Positions 7,234-15,423 of a DNA stretch of 33,191 nucleotides are shown here, piece after piece. The position numbers and the translations under genes are program-made. The notes under the pieces were generated by a model. It was not told where the DNA came from. It searched no databases and was given only the letters and a program-made list of their open reading frames with translations. Each line of letters begins with the position of its first letter. Position 1 is the first letter of the stretch. Origin of the DNA: Alkaliphilus hydrothermalis (GTDB taxonomy: Bacteria; Bacillota; Clostridia; Peptostreptococcales; Natronincolaceae); assembly GCF_016908555.1 (NCBI RefSeq), contig NZ_JAFBEE010000027.1, positions 1-33,191 of the forward strand, in the 5' to 3' direction.

Positions 7234-8208
7234 ATGGAAGTAATCAATATCGAAGGGTTAAAGAGATCCTATAATACTAAAACGGGTGTTTTAAACAGTA
7301 AAACAAAGACAACAGAAGCATTAAAAGGTGTGTCGTTTAATATAAAGAAAGGAGAAATTTTTGGTCTATTAGGTCCTAATGGAGCGGGCAAAACTACGAT
7401 CATTAAGATTCTTGCAACTCTTTTAGCACCAACATCTGGAACCGCTAAAATACTTGGATTTGACACATATGGACAAGAAAAAAAGGTAAGGCCAAATATT
7501 AATTTTATTTTTGGAGGGGAGCGAAATCTTTATTGGAGATTATCCGCTAGAGATAATTTACTATACTTTGCAGATTTATATAAAATCGACAAGGAAACTA
7601 GAGAAAAAAGGATAGATTACTTGTTAGATCTTGTTGGTTTAACTGGTAGAGCTGATGAAAAGGTAGAGACCTATTCAAAGGGTATGAAGCAAAAATTACA
7701 GATTGCAAGAGGTTTAATTAACAATCCAGAGATACTTTTATTGGATGAACCTACTATAGGCTTAGATCCTGTTTCATCTAGAGAATTAAGAAATATAGTT
7801 AGGACTTTGGCTGGAAAGGGTCATACAATTTTGTTAACAACCCATTACATGTATGAAGCTGAAGAATTGTGTGATCGCATTGCTTTCATCAAAAATGGGG
7901 AGATTGTTGCACTTAATACAGTTTCGGAATTAAAGAAACAACTTAATCAAAACTCAATAATTGAGGTAAAGGTCTCTGATTTTTCTGATGATGATATATC
8001 AAAACTAAAATCCATGAAGGGTGTAGTAGAAGTATCTTCTTATTTAAAAGACGATATTAATAACATTAAAATTGTTTGTGAAACTCCATTGGAAATTATA
8101 AAGCTTATGTTAGAGAAATTTGCGGATAAAAAGATTATAAATCTTCAAATAAGAGAGTTTAGTTTAGAAGATATATATATTAACTTAATAGGTGATGGTC
8201 ATGTATAA
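7234..8208 (+). CDS. ABC transporter ATPase (ABC-2 exporter)
   Basis: 324-residue ATP-binding subunit that powers the two permeases encoded next to it; together they probably export the cluster's product, which also gives self-protection. Walker A GPNGAGKTT (about 47-55), the ABC signature as YSKGMKQKLQIARGL (from about 147), Walker B LLLDEP (about 168-173) and the switch His in LTTHYMYEAEELCD are all intact. The roughly 90-residue C-terminal extension after the nucleotide-binding domain is of the DrrA/NodI (DUF4162-like) type. First gene of the co-directional run, with ribosome-binding site AAGGAAGGTG. Its stop overlaps the next start region, so translation is probably coupled. Confidence 0.92.
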   Translation: MEVINIEGLKRSYNTKTGVLNSKTKTTEALKGVSFNIKKGEIFGLLGPNGAGKTTIIKILATLLAPTSGTAKILGFDTYGQEKKVRPNINFIFGGERNLYWRLSARDNLLYFADLYKIDKETREKRIDYLLDLVGLTGRADEKVETYSKGMKQKLQIARGLINNPEILLLDEPTIGLDPVSSRELRNIVRTLAGKGHTILLTTHYMYEAEELCDRIAFIKNGEIVALNTVSELKKQLNQNSIIEVKVSDFSDDDISKLKSMKGVVEVSSYLKDDINNIKIVCETPLEIIKLMLEKFADKKIINLQIREFSLEDIYINLIGDGHV

Positions 8209-8983
8209 TATGTATGCTATAAAATCAAGTTGCTTATTGCAAATAGTTCAATCATTTTCCAGAGCAACATTTAAATTTTGTATTCTCGTACAGCCGATAT
8301 TTTACTCACTTATGATGTATATGATTTATCAGGGGTACAGTCATGAACACATTATTTCATATGTCATTATTGGATCTGGATTATTAAGCTTATGGAGTTC
8401 TGTTTGTTTCTCGTCTGCAGGAGACATTCAAAGGGAAAGAGATATGGGGACATTAGAACTTATAATGACTTCGCCAGTGGACTTTAAAGTGATTTTATTT
8501 GGAAAAATTATTGGTAATACTTTACTAGGTCTTATACCTCTACTTATAAGCTTTATTTTTATCACGTTATTTTTTAAGATAAGTTTTGATGTTGCACATT
8601 TGGAACTGCTAATTCTATCACTTTTGTTAACAGTAATTTCTTTTATTCCAATTTCACTATTGATTGCATGCTGTTTAACACTATCAAGACAAGTAAGAGC
8701 ACTTATGAACTGTATAGAATATCCGATTTATATACTGTGTGGAATTGTTTTTCCTATAGAATTATTACCAGTTTGGACTAGAGTTTTTTCTTATATTTTA
8801 GCTCCTACATGGGGTGCTAAATTAATTAGGAGTAGTGTTTTTGGTATTGATAGTATGCAAATGTTTTGGATGAACGTATTAAGTATAGTGTTAGTAAGTG
8901 CATTTTATACAATAATATCCTTGTTATTATTAAAGAAAATAGATAAACTAACGAGGATTAATGCAACATTGGGGGTGCATTAA
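8201..8983 (+). CDS. ABC-2 type permease, first subunit
   Basis: 260-residue integral membrane protein with about six hydrophobic helices, the ABC-2 permease pattern. The cytoplasmic loop ERDMGTLELIMTSPV is the coupling segment that contacts the ATPase. I chose ATG 8201 (AGGTG at 8190-8194, six bases upstream) over the in-frame GTG 8192 and ATG 8195; all lie inside the end of the ATPase gene. A second, different ABC-2 permease follows, so the transporter is a heterodimer of permeases with, presumably, a homodimer of ATPase. Substrate unknown; the peptide gene immediately downstream makes the modified peptide the best guess. Confidence 0.88.
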   Translation: MYNMYAIKSSCLLQIVQSFSRATFKFCILVQPIFYSLMMYMIYQGYSHEHIISYVIIGSGLLSLWSSVCFSSAGDIQRERDMGTLELIMTSPVDFKVILFGKIIGNTLLGLIPLLISFIFITLFFKISFDVAHLELLILSLLLTVISFIPISLLIACCLTLSRQVRALMNCIEYPIYILCGIVFPIELLPVWTRVFSYILAPTWGAKLIRSSVFGIDSMQMFWMNVLSIVLVSAFYTIISLLLLKKIDKLTRINATLGVH

Positions 8984-8984
8984 C

Positions 8985-9785
8985 ATGGGAAAAATAGTAG
9001 ATAGAATTCAATCATTTGTCAGACAATCAATGCTTTCGTTTAAGTCACTATTTGCGTGGTTAGATCCTAAAATATACATATTAGTTAAAGTAATTAACCC
9101 AGCGCTGCAATTAATGTTCTTTTGTATTCTTCTATCATATGTTTATAAAACTGATGATTTAACCCCTTGGGTGATAGGGAATGCGTTTATTTTATGTACA
9201 TTTAATGCAATGTTTGGTGTAGGGATAACATTAATAGCAGAACGTTTTTATGGAACATTAAAAATGGTAATAGTTTCTCCGACGAATAGTTTTGTTATAT
9301 TCTTCGCAAGGGCATTCTTTCATGTTTTAGATGCGTCGATCACTGTAATTGTTGGACTTGTAGTCGGATTTATATTTTTTAATTTTAGAATACCGATTGA
9401 AAACATACCCATCTTTACATTAACGTTACTTTGCTGTATGTATGCAGCTGCCTGTTTGGGTCTACTGGTTGGTAGTTTTGGATTATTAGTAACTGATATT
9501 AATATGTTGTTAAATATAGCGTCAATGATGCTCTTATTTTTCAGTGGTGCAAATTTTCCAATTGATCGACTACCAGTTGTTTTACAAAAAATTTCCTATG
9601 CACTACCCATGACACGAAGTATCGAAGCAGGGCGGCTAGTAGCAAGTCAAGGGCCAATAGAAGCTATAAGTAAATTAATATTTATGGAGTTTATTGTAGG
9701 TACAATATATTTGGTAATAGGCTATGTTGTATTAAAGATATTAGAAAGAGTAGCCTATAAAAATGCCACATTAGAGGTGTATTAA
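8985..9785 (+). CDS. ABC-2 type permease, second subunit
   Basis: 266-residue membrane protein with six predicted helices. ERFYGTLKMVIVSPT is the same coupling-loop motif as in the first permease, and LLFFSGANFPIDRLP is the typical late motif of drug and peptide ABC-2 exporters. ATG 8985 is preferred because GGGGGTG lies eight bases upstream; an earlier in-frame ATG at 8961 would overlap the preceding gene with no good ribosome-binding site. It starts two bases after the first permease stops. A hairpin with U-tracts on both sides follows its stop, separating exporter from peptide gene. Confidence 0.88.
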   Translation: MGKIVDRIQSFVRQSMLSFKSLFAWLDPKIYILVKVINPALQLMFFCILLSYVYKTDDLTPWVIGNAFILCTFNAMFGVGITLIAERFYGTLKMVIVSPTNSFVIFFARAFFHVLDASITVIVGLVVGFIFFNFRIPIENIPIFTLTLLCCMYAAACLGLLVGSFGLLVTDINMLLNIASMMLLFFSGANFPIDRLPVVLQKISYALPMTRSIEAGRLVASQGPIEAISKLIFMEFIVGTIYLVIGYVVLKILERVAYKNATLEVY

Positions 9786-9790
9786 AGTTT

Positions 9791-9815
9791 AAAAATGGTA
9801 CTTTGTACTGTTTTT
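9791..9815 (+). terminator. Hairpin with U-tract between exporter and peptide gene
   Basis: AAAAATGGTAC (9791-9801), a TTT loop, and GTACTGTTTTT (9805-9815) form an 11-bp stem including two G-U pairs, with U-rich arms on both sides. It could act as a weak, bidirectional or attenuating terminator ahead of the peptide gene. The GC core is short, so read-through is likely. Confidence 0.45.
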
Positions 9816-9849
9816 ATAAAACAACTTTTAAAGGGAGGGGGTTGGGAAT

Positions 9850-9927
9850 ATGAAAAAGTACAGTGCACCAGTAGCAACTGAGCTTCAAATTCCAGCAGCT
9901 TTAATGGCTGAAGCAGTTGTTAGCTAA
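9850..9927 (+). CDS. 25-residue peptide, candidate RiPP precursor
   Basis: A tiny gene behind a very strong ribosome-binding site (AGGGAGGGGG, about 9831-9840, eight to nine bases before ATG 9850). The peptide begins MKKYSAPVATEL and ends ALMAEAVVS, with four residues between; MKKYxxPxA is a start often seen in short clostridial leader peptides. It has no Cys, Ser only at 5 and 25, and is dominated by Ala, Val, Leu and Ile, residues that a B12 radical SAM methyltransferase could modify at unactivated carbons. It lies between an exporter and a block with a PqqD-like recognition protein, two hydrolases and five radical SAM enzymes, and is bracketed by hairpins at 9791-9815 and 9975-10007, which suits a peptide made in excess. 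No leader/core boundary is evident. It could alternatively be a leader peptide or amino-acid carrier. Confidence 0.72.
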   Translation: MKKYSAPVATELQIPAALMAEAVVS

Positions 9928-9974
9928 TTTTTCAACAAAGTTTCAAGACATTAAGTACAATTTAAGAGAATACT

Positions 9975-10007
9975 GATTAGAAGTAGGAGTAATTCCTACT
10001 TCTAATC
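9975..10007 (+). terminator. Strong 14-bp hairpin after the peptide gene
   Basis: GATTAGAAGTAGGA (9975-9988), loop GTAAT, and TCCTACTTCTAATC (9994-10007) pair without mismatch. The following sequence (CATTCTTTAATT) is only moderately U-rich, so it may work as a leaky terminator or as an RNA 3' stabiliser giving excess peptide mRNA over the downstream enzymes. I see no convincing promoter between it and the next gene, which argues for read-through. Confidence 0.65.
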
Positions 10008-10157
10008 CATTCTTTAATTAGCAAATAACATGGATAGATAGTATTAACTTTATTTTTAAACAAGATTTATTATCTAGTATATCATTTTATAAGTCCTAAT
10101 TGAGTTCACACCAAACCATAGGGAAGACTATCTGCATTTATAGAAAGGAGTGTAAAA

Positions 10158-10970
10158 ATGCTTGAATTAAATATCTTAGATAAACAAATACCAGTAAGTA
10201 AACTCCTAGAAGTACTTAAATATAAAGAGGATGATATTGTTTTTGCAGCAGGCTCTCTGATTGAAGGAATCGGAAATAGACATTCAGACTTAGATATTTT
10301 CATTTTAACAGAGAGTCTTGAAAGATTTAATGAGATAGAGTGTGAATATGACTTTGATCAATTTAAAGTAACATTTACTAATGCATATGGAATAGGATTT
10401 GACATAGAAGTATGGTCTAAAGAATTATTGTTAGAAGTTATTAGTAAAATTAATTTAATTCAATTTGACACATCAACTAGAACATATAATTTACTTGATT
10501 TACCTAACAATAATAGGATTGAAGATATCATGTCACTTGTTCATAGATTTATAACTGGTACAGCACTTTATAACCAAGATGGATTTAATAGTTTATTAGA
10601 AAAACTAAATTTAGATAATTATTACCGCCTTATGGTTAGAATGAGTATGAATGAGGTGGATAATACTATAGATGACTTAATTGGAAACGTTGATAAAAAA
10701 GATTTCACAAATGCTGTTTTGGTTGGTAGAACAGTGTTAGTTGAAACCTTAACAACTTATTTGTTTAGCATGAAAATGTCACTAGATCGACCAAAATGGG
10801 TTTATCCGAAATTACGACAACTTGCAGAAACAGATGACGTAGCAAAAAAGTTTATGAAAAAATTTGATGAAATCACTTTTGTTAGTTTAAGTAATGAAAA
10901 AGAGTTTGAAAAAAATGCTCATAAAATCTTGGATTTCACAAATTTAGTATTATCTAAAATTGAATTGTAG
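10158..10970 (+). CDS. Nucleotidyltransferase-fold protein (NTP_transf_2-like)
   Basis: 270 residues. The N-terminal third is a minimal nucleotidyltransferase domain: AGSLIEGIGNRHSDLDIF (about 31-48) carries the G-S motif and the two metal-binding acids D44 and D46, and FDIEVW (81-86) supplies the third acidic residue. The remainder is helical, as in aminoglycoside or KNTase-like enzymes. Active-site residues being intact, it should transfer a nucleotidyl group, but the acceptor is unknown: peptide, sugar or carrier are all possible. AAAGGAG lies seven bases before the ATG. First gene after the peptide and hairpin, and 13 bases ahead of the PqqD-like gene. Confidence 0.75.
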   Translation: MLELNILDKQIPVSKLLEVLKYKEDDIVFAAGSLIEGIGNRHSDLDIFILTESLERFNEIECEYDFDQFKVTFTNAYGIGFDIEVWSKELLLEVISKINLIQFDTSTRTYNLLDLPNNNRIEDIMSLVHRFITGTALYNQDGFNSLLEKLNLDNYYRLMVRMSMNEVDNTIDDLIGNVDKKDFTNAVLVGRTVLVETLTTYLFSMKMSLDRPKWVYPKLRQLAETDDVAKKFMKKFDEITFVSLSNEKEFEKNAHKILDFTNLVLSKIEL

Positions 10971-10983
10971 GAGGTAAAAGAAC

Positions 10984-11247
10984 ATGCTGAATGATGTTTT
11001 TACAAAAAACTATACTTTTAGGTCACGAAAAATTTCAAATCAAAACATCTTGTTTGCTTCTGGATTTTGTTATGAATTAAATGATACAGGTACTTTTATT
11101 TGGGAAAATATATCAGATCAGTCAGTTAATGAAATAATTGAAATGCTTGCAAAAGAATACGAAGTTAACCCAGAAGATATTAAAGATGATGTTATAAACT
11201 TTATTAATTTTTTAATTGAAAAGAAAGCAATAATAAAAGATGAATAA
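10984..11247 (+). CDS. PqqD-family protein, probable RiPP recognition element
   Basis: 87-residue protein with the PqqD/RRE pattern: an N-terminal beta region (FTKNYTFRSRKI, ILFASGFCYELNDTGTFIWENI) in which LNDTGxxIW is the hallmark, then a helical part with EYEVNPEDIKDDVINFINFLIEKKAI. Such proteins bind a precursor's leader peptide and deliver it to radical SAM or other modifying enzymes, as PqqD and MftB do. Its presence is the strongest contextual support for the 25-residue peptide being a RiPP precursor. GTAGGAGG lies a few bases upstream of ATG. Its end overlaps the start of the protease gene by eight bases. Confidence 0.85.
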   Translation: MLNDVFTKNYTFRSRKISNQNILFASGFCYELNDTGTFIWENISDQSVNEIIEMLAKEYEVNPEDIKDDVINFINFLIEKKAIIKDE

Positions 11248-11995
11248 TCAATTGATGTCATGGAATGAGATGCTTATATGGATCAATGTACTTTTTTTGA
11301 GTATATTAGGATTTTTCAATATCAGTGTTAATTTGATTTTAGTTTTATGGGTGATCAGTATTCTTATTAACGGACAAGTAAAAAAGATTGATTCAAAAAA
11401 GTTTGTGATTTTATTCATGCTTTTAAGAAGAAGTCTCTACATTCTTCCTTATTTAATTCCTCTTTTATTTAAATATAGAATAAATTTTAATATTTCAATC
11501 ATTACGTTAGGATATTGTGTGATTGGGTTTTTAAGTGGATTAGGTTTAATAATACCTAAGTTAAAAACCTGGAGATTAGTCTTATCGTATGATTTTATTT
11601 CTTTTAGGAATCAAGAAAACAAAGTTCATTACTTAAGCTTCGTTTTTTTATTAATAGCTGCTGCTATTGTTGAAGAATTTTTCTATAGAGAGTTTATTAT
11701 TTCAATAATAAATACATCTCAAAACTTTATGTACATTTCAATATTTATTAGTATATTCATGTTTATGTTACACCATATAGGTACAAAATGGCACGCTGAG
11801 TTTAGTAAGTATGATATTTTAATTCAAGCAATATTTAGTGTAATATCTTGCAGTTTATACTTATTGTCAAATTCTTTATTACCATCTATAGTAACTCATT
11901 TAGTTTATAATATGCCTTCAGTAATTTTAAATACAAAAAGTTACTTATATTGGTATGTATTAGATAAAGAAAAATTACATAGTCAAACATCGTAG
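11240..11995 (+). CDS. CPBP family intramembrane metalloprotease
   Basis: 251-residue membrane protein of the CAAX-processing/bacteriocin-processing (CPBP, Abi) family. The three signature motifs are present: EExxxR as EEFFYR (E145, E146, R150), FxxxH ending at H178-H179 (FMLHHIG), and HxxxN as HLVYN (H220, N224). About seven hydrophobic helices. In peptide clusters such proteases cut leaders or confer immunity. It overlaps the PqqD-like gene, with which it is probably translationally coupled; no good ribosome-binding site of its own is visible. An odd feature is a doubled His at motif 2. Confidence 0.85.
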   Translation: MNNQLMSWNEMLIWINVLFLSILGFFNISVNLILVLWVISILINGQVKKIDSKKFVILFMLLRRSLYILPYLIPLLFKYRINFNISIITLGYCVIGFLSGLGLIIPKLKTWRLVLSYDFISFRNQENKVHYLSFVFLLIAAAIVEEFFYREFIISIINTSQNFMYISIFISIFMFMLHHIGTKWHAEFSKYDILIQAIFSVISCSLYLLSNSLLPSIVTHLVYNMPSVILNTKSYLYWYVLDKEKLHSQTS

Positions 11996-12025
11996 AGTAA
12001 AACAAGTGCAAGGGGAGTTAACGAT

Positions 12026-13729
12026 ATGAAGAAAAGTAAAATTACATTAGTATTACCAATCCTAAGGGGCTCGGGAATTAGTATGATGTCTCAAGCTGGG
12101 GCTGAGCACTTGGGGTTAGGTTACCTCACAGCAGTACTAAGAGAAAATAATTATGACGTTGATATTAAGAATTTTCAATTATTCACAATGGTTAATCAAT
12201 GGAAAGATAGAAATGACAGTAGTAAAGTAGATGAAATATCAATAGATGAGTCTGTAAAAGAAATATTAGATTCAAAACCTGATATAGTAGGTATTTCAGT
12301 AACTGGCCCCACTATGGATGAATGTCTTGAAATATCCAAAAAAATTAAAGAAGTGTCACCAGAAATCACCATAGTATTTGGTGGACATCAGGTTTCAGTA
12401 ATGGCAGAAGATATTATAAAAAATGAAAAGAATATTGATTACATCATTATTGGAGATGCAGAATTTACATTCCTTAATTTTATTAAGGCATTGGACGAGG
12501 GGACTGACATTAGTAGTATTAAAGGAGTTTGCTATTTACGTGATAATAAAGTAGTCAATACTGGATTTCCTGAAGATGTAAATTTAGACGAGTTACCTTT
12601 CCCAGTTAGAGACTCTCTTGATGAACTTAAGAAGTACCTAAATGTAAAGGAAGCAAGACTTTCAACGAGCAGAGGGTGTTATGATGCATGTACATTTTGT
12701 ATTGATTCAACCTTATATAAAAAGAACAAATGGACAGCCCGCTCTGCCCACTCTGTTGTAGATGAGATGGAATTTCTAAACAAAGAGTATGGTATAGAGG
12801 GTTTTTGGATTATTGATGATAATTTCCTCAATTTTACTAATAAAAGTCAAGAAAGAGCAAGGGTAATTGGAGAAGAAATACTTAAACGTAATTTAGATAT
12901 TTGGTATCGAGCATATTTTAGAGCAGATGGTCTGGACCGTGCAGAAGAATTATTACCGTTGTTAAGAAAAAGTGGATTAAGGGTTGTTCACATTGGGTTT
13001 GAGTCAGGTTGTCAAACTAGGCTAGATTACTTTAGAAAAAGAACAAAGGTAAGCCATTATTATCGAATTGTAGAATTACTAAAAGAGAACAATATTGGGT
13101 TACAGGTTGGGTTTATTATATTCGATCCTTTCACTAATTTCGAGAATATTAGGGATGATACTAAATTTTTATTTGATATTGGTGAGATGTATTTGTTATT
13201 TAATTTTGTTCAAAACTTATTAGTTTTTCCAGGTACAGCTATTTATGATCAGTTAAAAGCTGAAGGATTAATCTTTAAAGAGTTAACATATAACTCTACA
13301 TTTAAGGTATATGACTATCGAGATAATAAGGTAAAAAGGTTAGCAGAACAGATGGAGTCGATTTACAATTTAGAACTCATTAATGCAGATAAAGAATTAC
13401 AAAGGCTAAATATCATTACAATTCCAAACATTCTGTACAAGTTGAGATGTGGAGAGAATAGTGGAAATGATAAAGTTAATAACATAGTCAAAAACTTTAC
13501 TAATAATAAAGACCAATTGCTTGAGACACTAAATCAATTTAATTACGATCTTTTCCTAGATATAGTGGGTATGGCAGAAGGTGAATGGGATCAAAGTTTC
13601 TTTGACGCAAAAATAGGTGAGATTACAACTGAAATAGTAAAGACAAAAGACAAATTGGTTATCCTGTGTGATGAGTTTTGTTCTACATTGATTAATAATA
13701 AGATATTAAGTGAGAGTGATATCATATGA
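12026..13729 (+). CDS. B12-binding radical SAM enzyme, paralogue 1
   Basis: 567 residues. The N-terminal cobalamin-binding Rossmann-like domain (about 1-170) has ISMMSQAGAEHLGLGYL, VGISVTGPT and VFGGHQVSV. The radical SAM domain follows with the cluster ligands C218, C222 and C225 in STSRGCYDACTFCID, then FWIIDDNF and the late motif HIGFESG. The C-terminal 130 residues are helical and of no known fold. Relatives with this layout are methyltransferases or catalyse other radical rearrangements, using methylcobalamin and S-adenosylmethionine. GGGGAG lies upstream of ATG. Overlaps paralogue 2 by ATGA. Substrate not known: the peptide (Ala/Val/Leu/Ile side chains) is the leading candidate. Confidence 0.9.
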   Translation: MKKSKITLVLPILRGSGISMMSQAGAEHLGLGYLTAVLRENNYDVDIKNFQLFTMVNQWKDRNDSSKVDEISIDESVKEILDSKPDIVGISVTGPTMDECLEISKKIKEVSPEITIVFGGHQVSVMAEDIIKNEKNIDYIIIGDAEFTFLNFIKALDEGTDISSIKGVCYLRDNKVVNTGFPEDVNLDELPFPVRDSLDELKKYLNVKEARLSTSRGCYDACTFCIDSTLYKKNKWTARSAHSVVDEMEFLNKEYGIEGFWIIDDNFLNFTNKSQERARVIGEEILKRNLDIWYRAYFRADGLDRAEELLPLLRKSGLRVVHIGFESGCQTRLDYFRKRTKVSHYYRIVELLKENNIGLQVGFIIFDPFTNFENIRDDTKFLFDIGEMYLLFNFVQNLLVFPGTAIYDQLKAEGLIFKELTYNSTFKVYDYRDNKVKRLAEQMESIYNLELINADKELQRLNIITIPNILYKLRCGENSGNDKVNNIVKNFTNNKDQLLETLNQFNYDLFLDIVGMAEGEWDQSFFDAKIGEITTEIVKTKDKLVILCDEFCSTLINNKILSESDII

Positions 13730-15423
13730 TTAAGAAGGAAGAGTATAAAATAGCGCTAGTATTACCAAGAGGGCCTATGCGTTCCAGTGCCATCAGTCAA
13801 GCTGGTTCAGAGCATCTAGGGTTAGGTTACATAGCTTCGACACTACGGGCAAAGGGGTATAATGTAAAAATACTCAACTTTCAAATACAAGACTTTCTTC
13901 TATTTGAAGAAGGCATAGATGAAGAGTACGATATTTCACCGAAGGCAATGGCAAAGGAAATTTTTGAATTTAAGCCTAATTTAGTGGGAATCTCCACTAC
14001 GGGAATTACATTAGATAACAGTCTCTTAATATCAAAACATTTAAAAGAAATAAATAGTGAAATTAGAGTACTTCTAGGAGGACATCAAGCTTCGGTCACC
14101 GACCAGGACATTCTAGCAAAAGAGAACTATGTTGATTTTGTAATAAAAGGCGAGGGTGAAAAAAGCTTCTTAGAGCTGGCAGATCAATTACGGATTGGCG
14201 AAGTGCAATTCGAAAACATTGAAGGTTTGACATATAGACAAGATGGTGAAGTTCGTTGTAATCCAATGGGTAACCATTTAGAACTTGATGAATTACCTAT
14301 GCCTGCTAGAGATGATTTAGAAATCATCAAGGAACGTATTAATATCAAACAGGCTAGAATATCCACTAGTAGAGGTTGTTTACATGCATGTACCTTTTGT
14401 ATAGATCCTTCCCTTTATCGAAAGAGAATATGGTATGCTCATTCAGCTAAAAGAGTAGTAGATGAAATGGAGCTTCTTAATAAAAAATATGATATAGAAC
14501 ACTTCTGGATTAATGATGATAACTTTATAGTTGCTACCAAAGAAAGTAAGCAGAGGGCTTGGGATATTGGTAATGAAATAATGAAAAGAGATTTAAAAAT
14601 CCATTATAGAGTCTTTTTCAGAAGTGATGTCTTTAAGAATGGCACTGATGATGGATTATTAAAACATCTTTATGATAGTGGTTTGAGAATAGCATTAGTA
14701 GGATTTGAGTCAGGAAGTCCAATAAGATTAAAAAGATTTAAGAAGAACACAACTGTTGATTTAAATCTTAAAGTAGCAAAATTGATTAAAGAAAACAATT
14801 TGGGGCTTCAGATAGGATTTATAATGTTTGACCCTTTAAGTACTTTTGAAGATTTAAGGAAAGATATTGAGTTTCTCTATAATATAGATGAAATGTATCT
14901 TGTATACAATTTCATTCAAAATCTTGATGTTTTTCATGGTAGTGAAATTGCTAATTATTTAGAAGCAGAAGGACTTTTAAATGAACGTATTGATTATAAA
15001 TCACCCTACAGGGTTTATAGATTCAAGGATGACAGAGTTGGTAAGCTAGCAAAAGCTATGGAAAATATATTTGATAGTGAGACGATAAGAAGAGATAAAA
15101 TACTTCAAAAAATTAACATTTTTGAATTTCCAAATTTAAGCGAATATGTTATGAGTTCAAATGACACTGACTTAATCAATAAAGTAAATAAATTTGATGA
15201 TGTTAGAAAAGAAACTGTTAAAAAGCTTAATGATATTAACTATGAATTTATGATAAAAGCTATTGATTTAGCGGAAAATGAATTTGATTTAACTGTATTT
15301 GAGAATATGAAAAACAAAGTTATTGAAGAACAAAATTATTTATATTCTAATTTATTAAACCAATACACAGATCTAGAAATGAATACAAAAACAGGAGATG
15401 AGGATAATGGAAAAAAATTTTAG
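13726..15423 (+). CDS. B12-binding radical SAM enzyme, paralogue 2
   Basis: 565 residues with the same three-part layout as paralogue 1: RSSAISQAGSEHLGLGYIAS and LLGGHQASV in the B12 domain, C218/C222/C225 in STSRGCLHACTFCID, then FWINDDNF, LVGFESG and LQIGFIMFDP, a block shared by all four copies. Start ATG overlaps the stop of paralogue 1 (ATGA), indicating coupling. In place of FPGTAIY, paralogue 2 has FHGSEIA, a difference close to the substrate end of the barrel. The four paralogues are clearly homologous but diverged throughout, so duplication is old and each probably has its own target position. Confidence 0.9.
   Translation: MIKKEEYKIALVLPRGPMRSSAISQAGSEHLGLGYIASTLRAKGYNVKILNFQIQDFLLFEEGIDEEYDISPKAMAKEIFEFKPNLVGISTTGITLDNSLLISKHLKEINSEIRVLLGGHQASVTDQDILAKENYVDFVIKGEGEKSFLELADQLRIGEVQFENIEGLTYRQDGEVRCNPMGNHLELDELPMPARDDLEIIKERINIKQARISTSRGCLHACTFCIDPSLYRKRIWYAHSAKRVVDEMELLNKKYDIEHFWINDDNFIVATKESKQRAWDIGNEIMKRDLKIHYRVFFRSDVFKNGTDDGLLKHLYDSGLRIALVGFESGSPIRLKRFKKNTTVDLNLKVAKLIKENNLGLQIGFIMFDPLSTFEDLRKDIEFLYNIDEMYLVYNFIQNLDVFHGSEIANYLEAEGLLNERIDYKSPYRVYRFKDDRVGKLAKAMENIFDSETIRRDKILQKINIFEFPNLSEYVMSSNDTDLINKVNKFDDVRKETVKKLNDINYEFMIKAIDLAENEFDLTVFENMKNKVIEEQNYLYSNLLNQYTDLEMNTKTGDEDNGKKF

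Noticed and set aside
10050..10157. Promoter for the enzyme genes after the peptide hairpin
   Set aside because: TTGAGT at about 10099 has no acceptable -10 at 16-18 bp; read-through from upstream is simpler.
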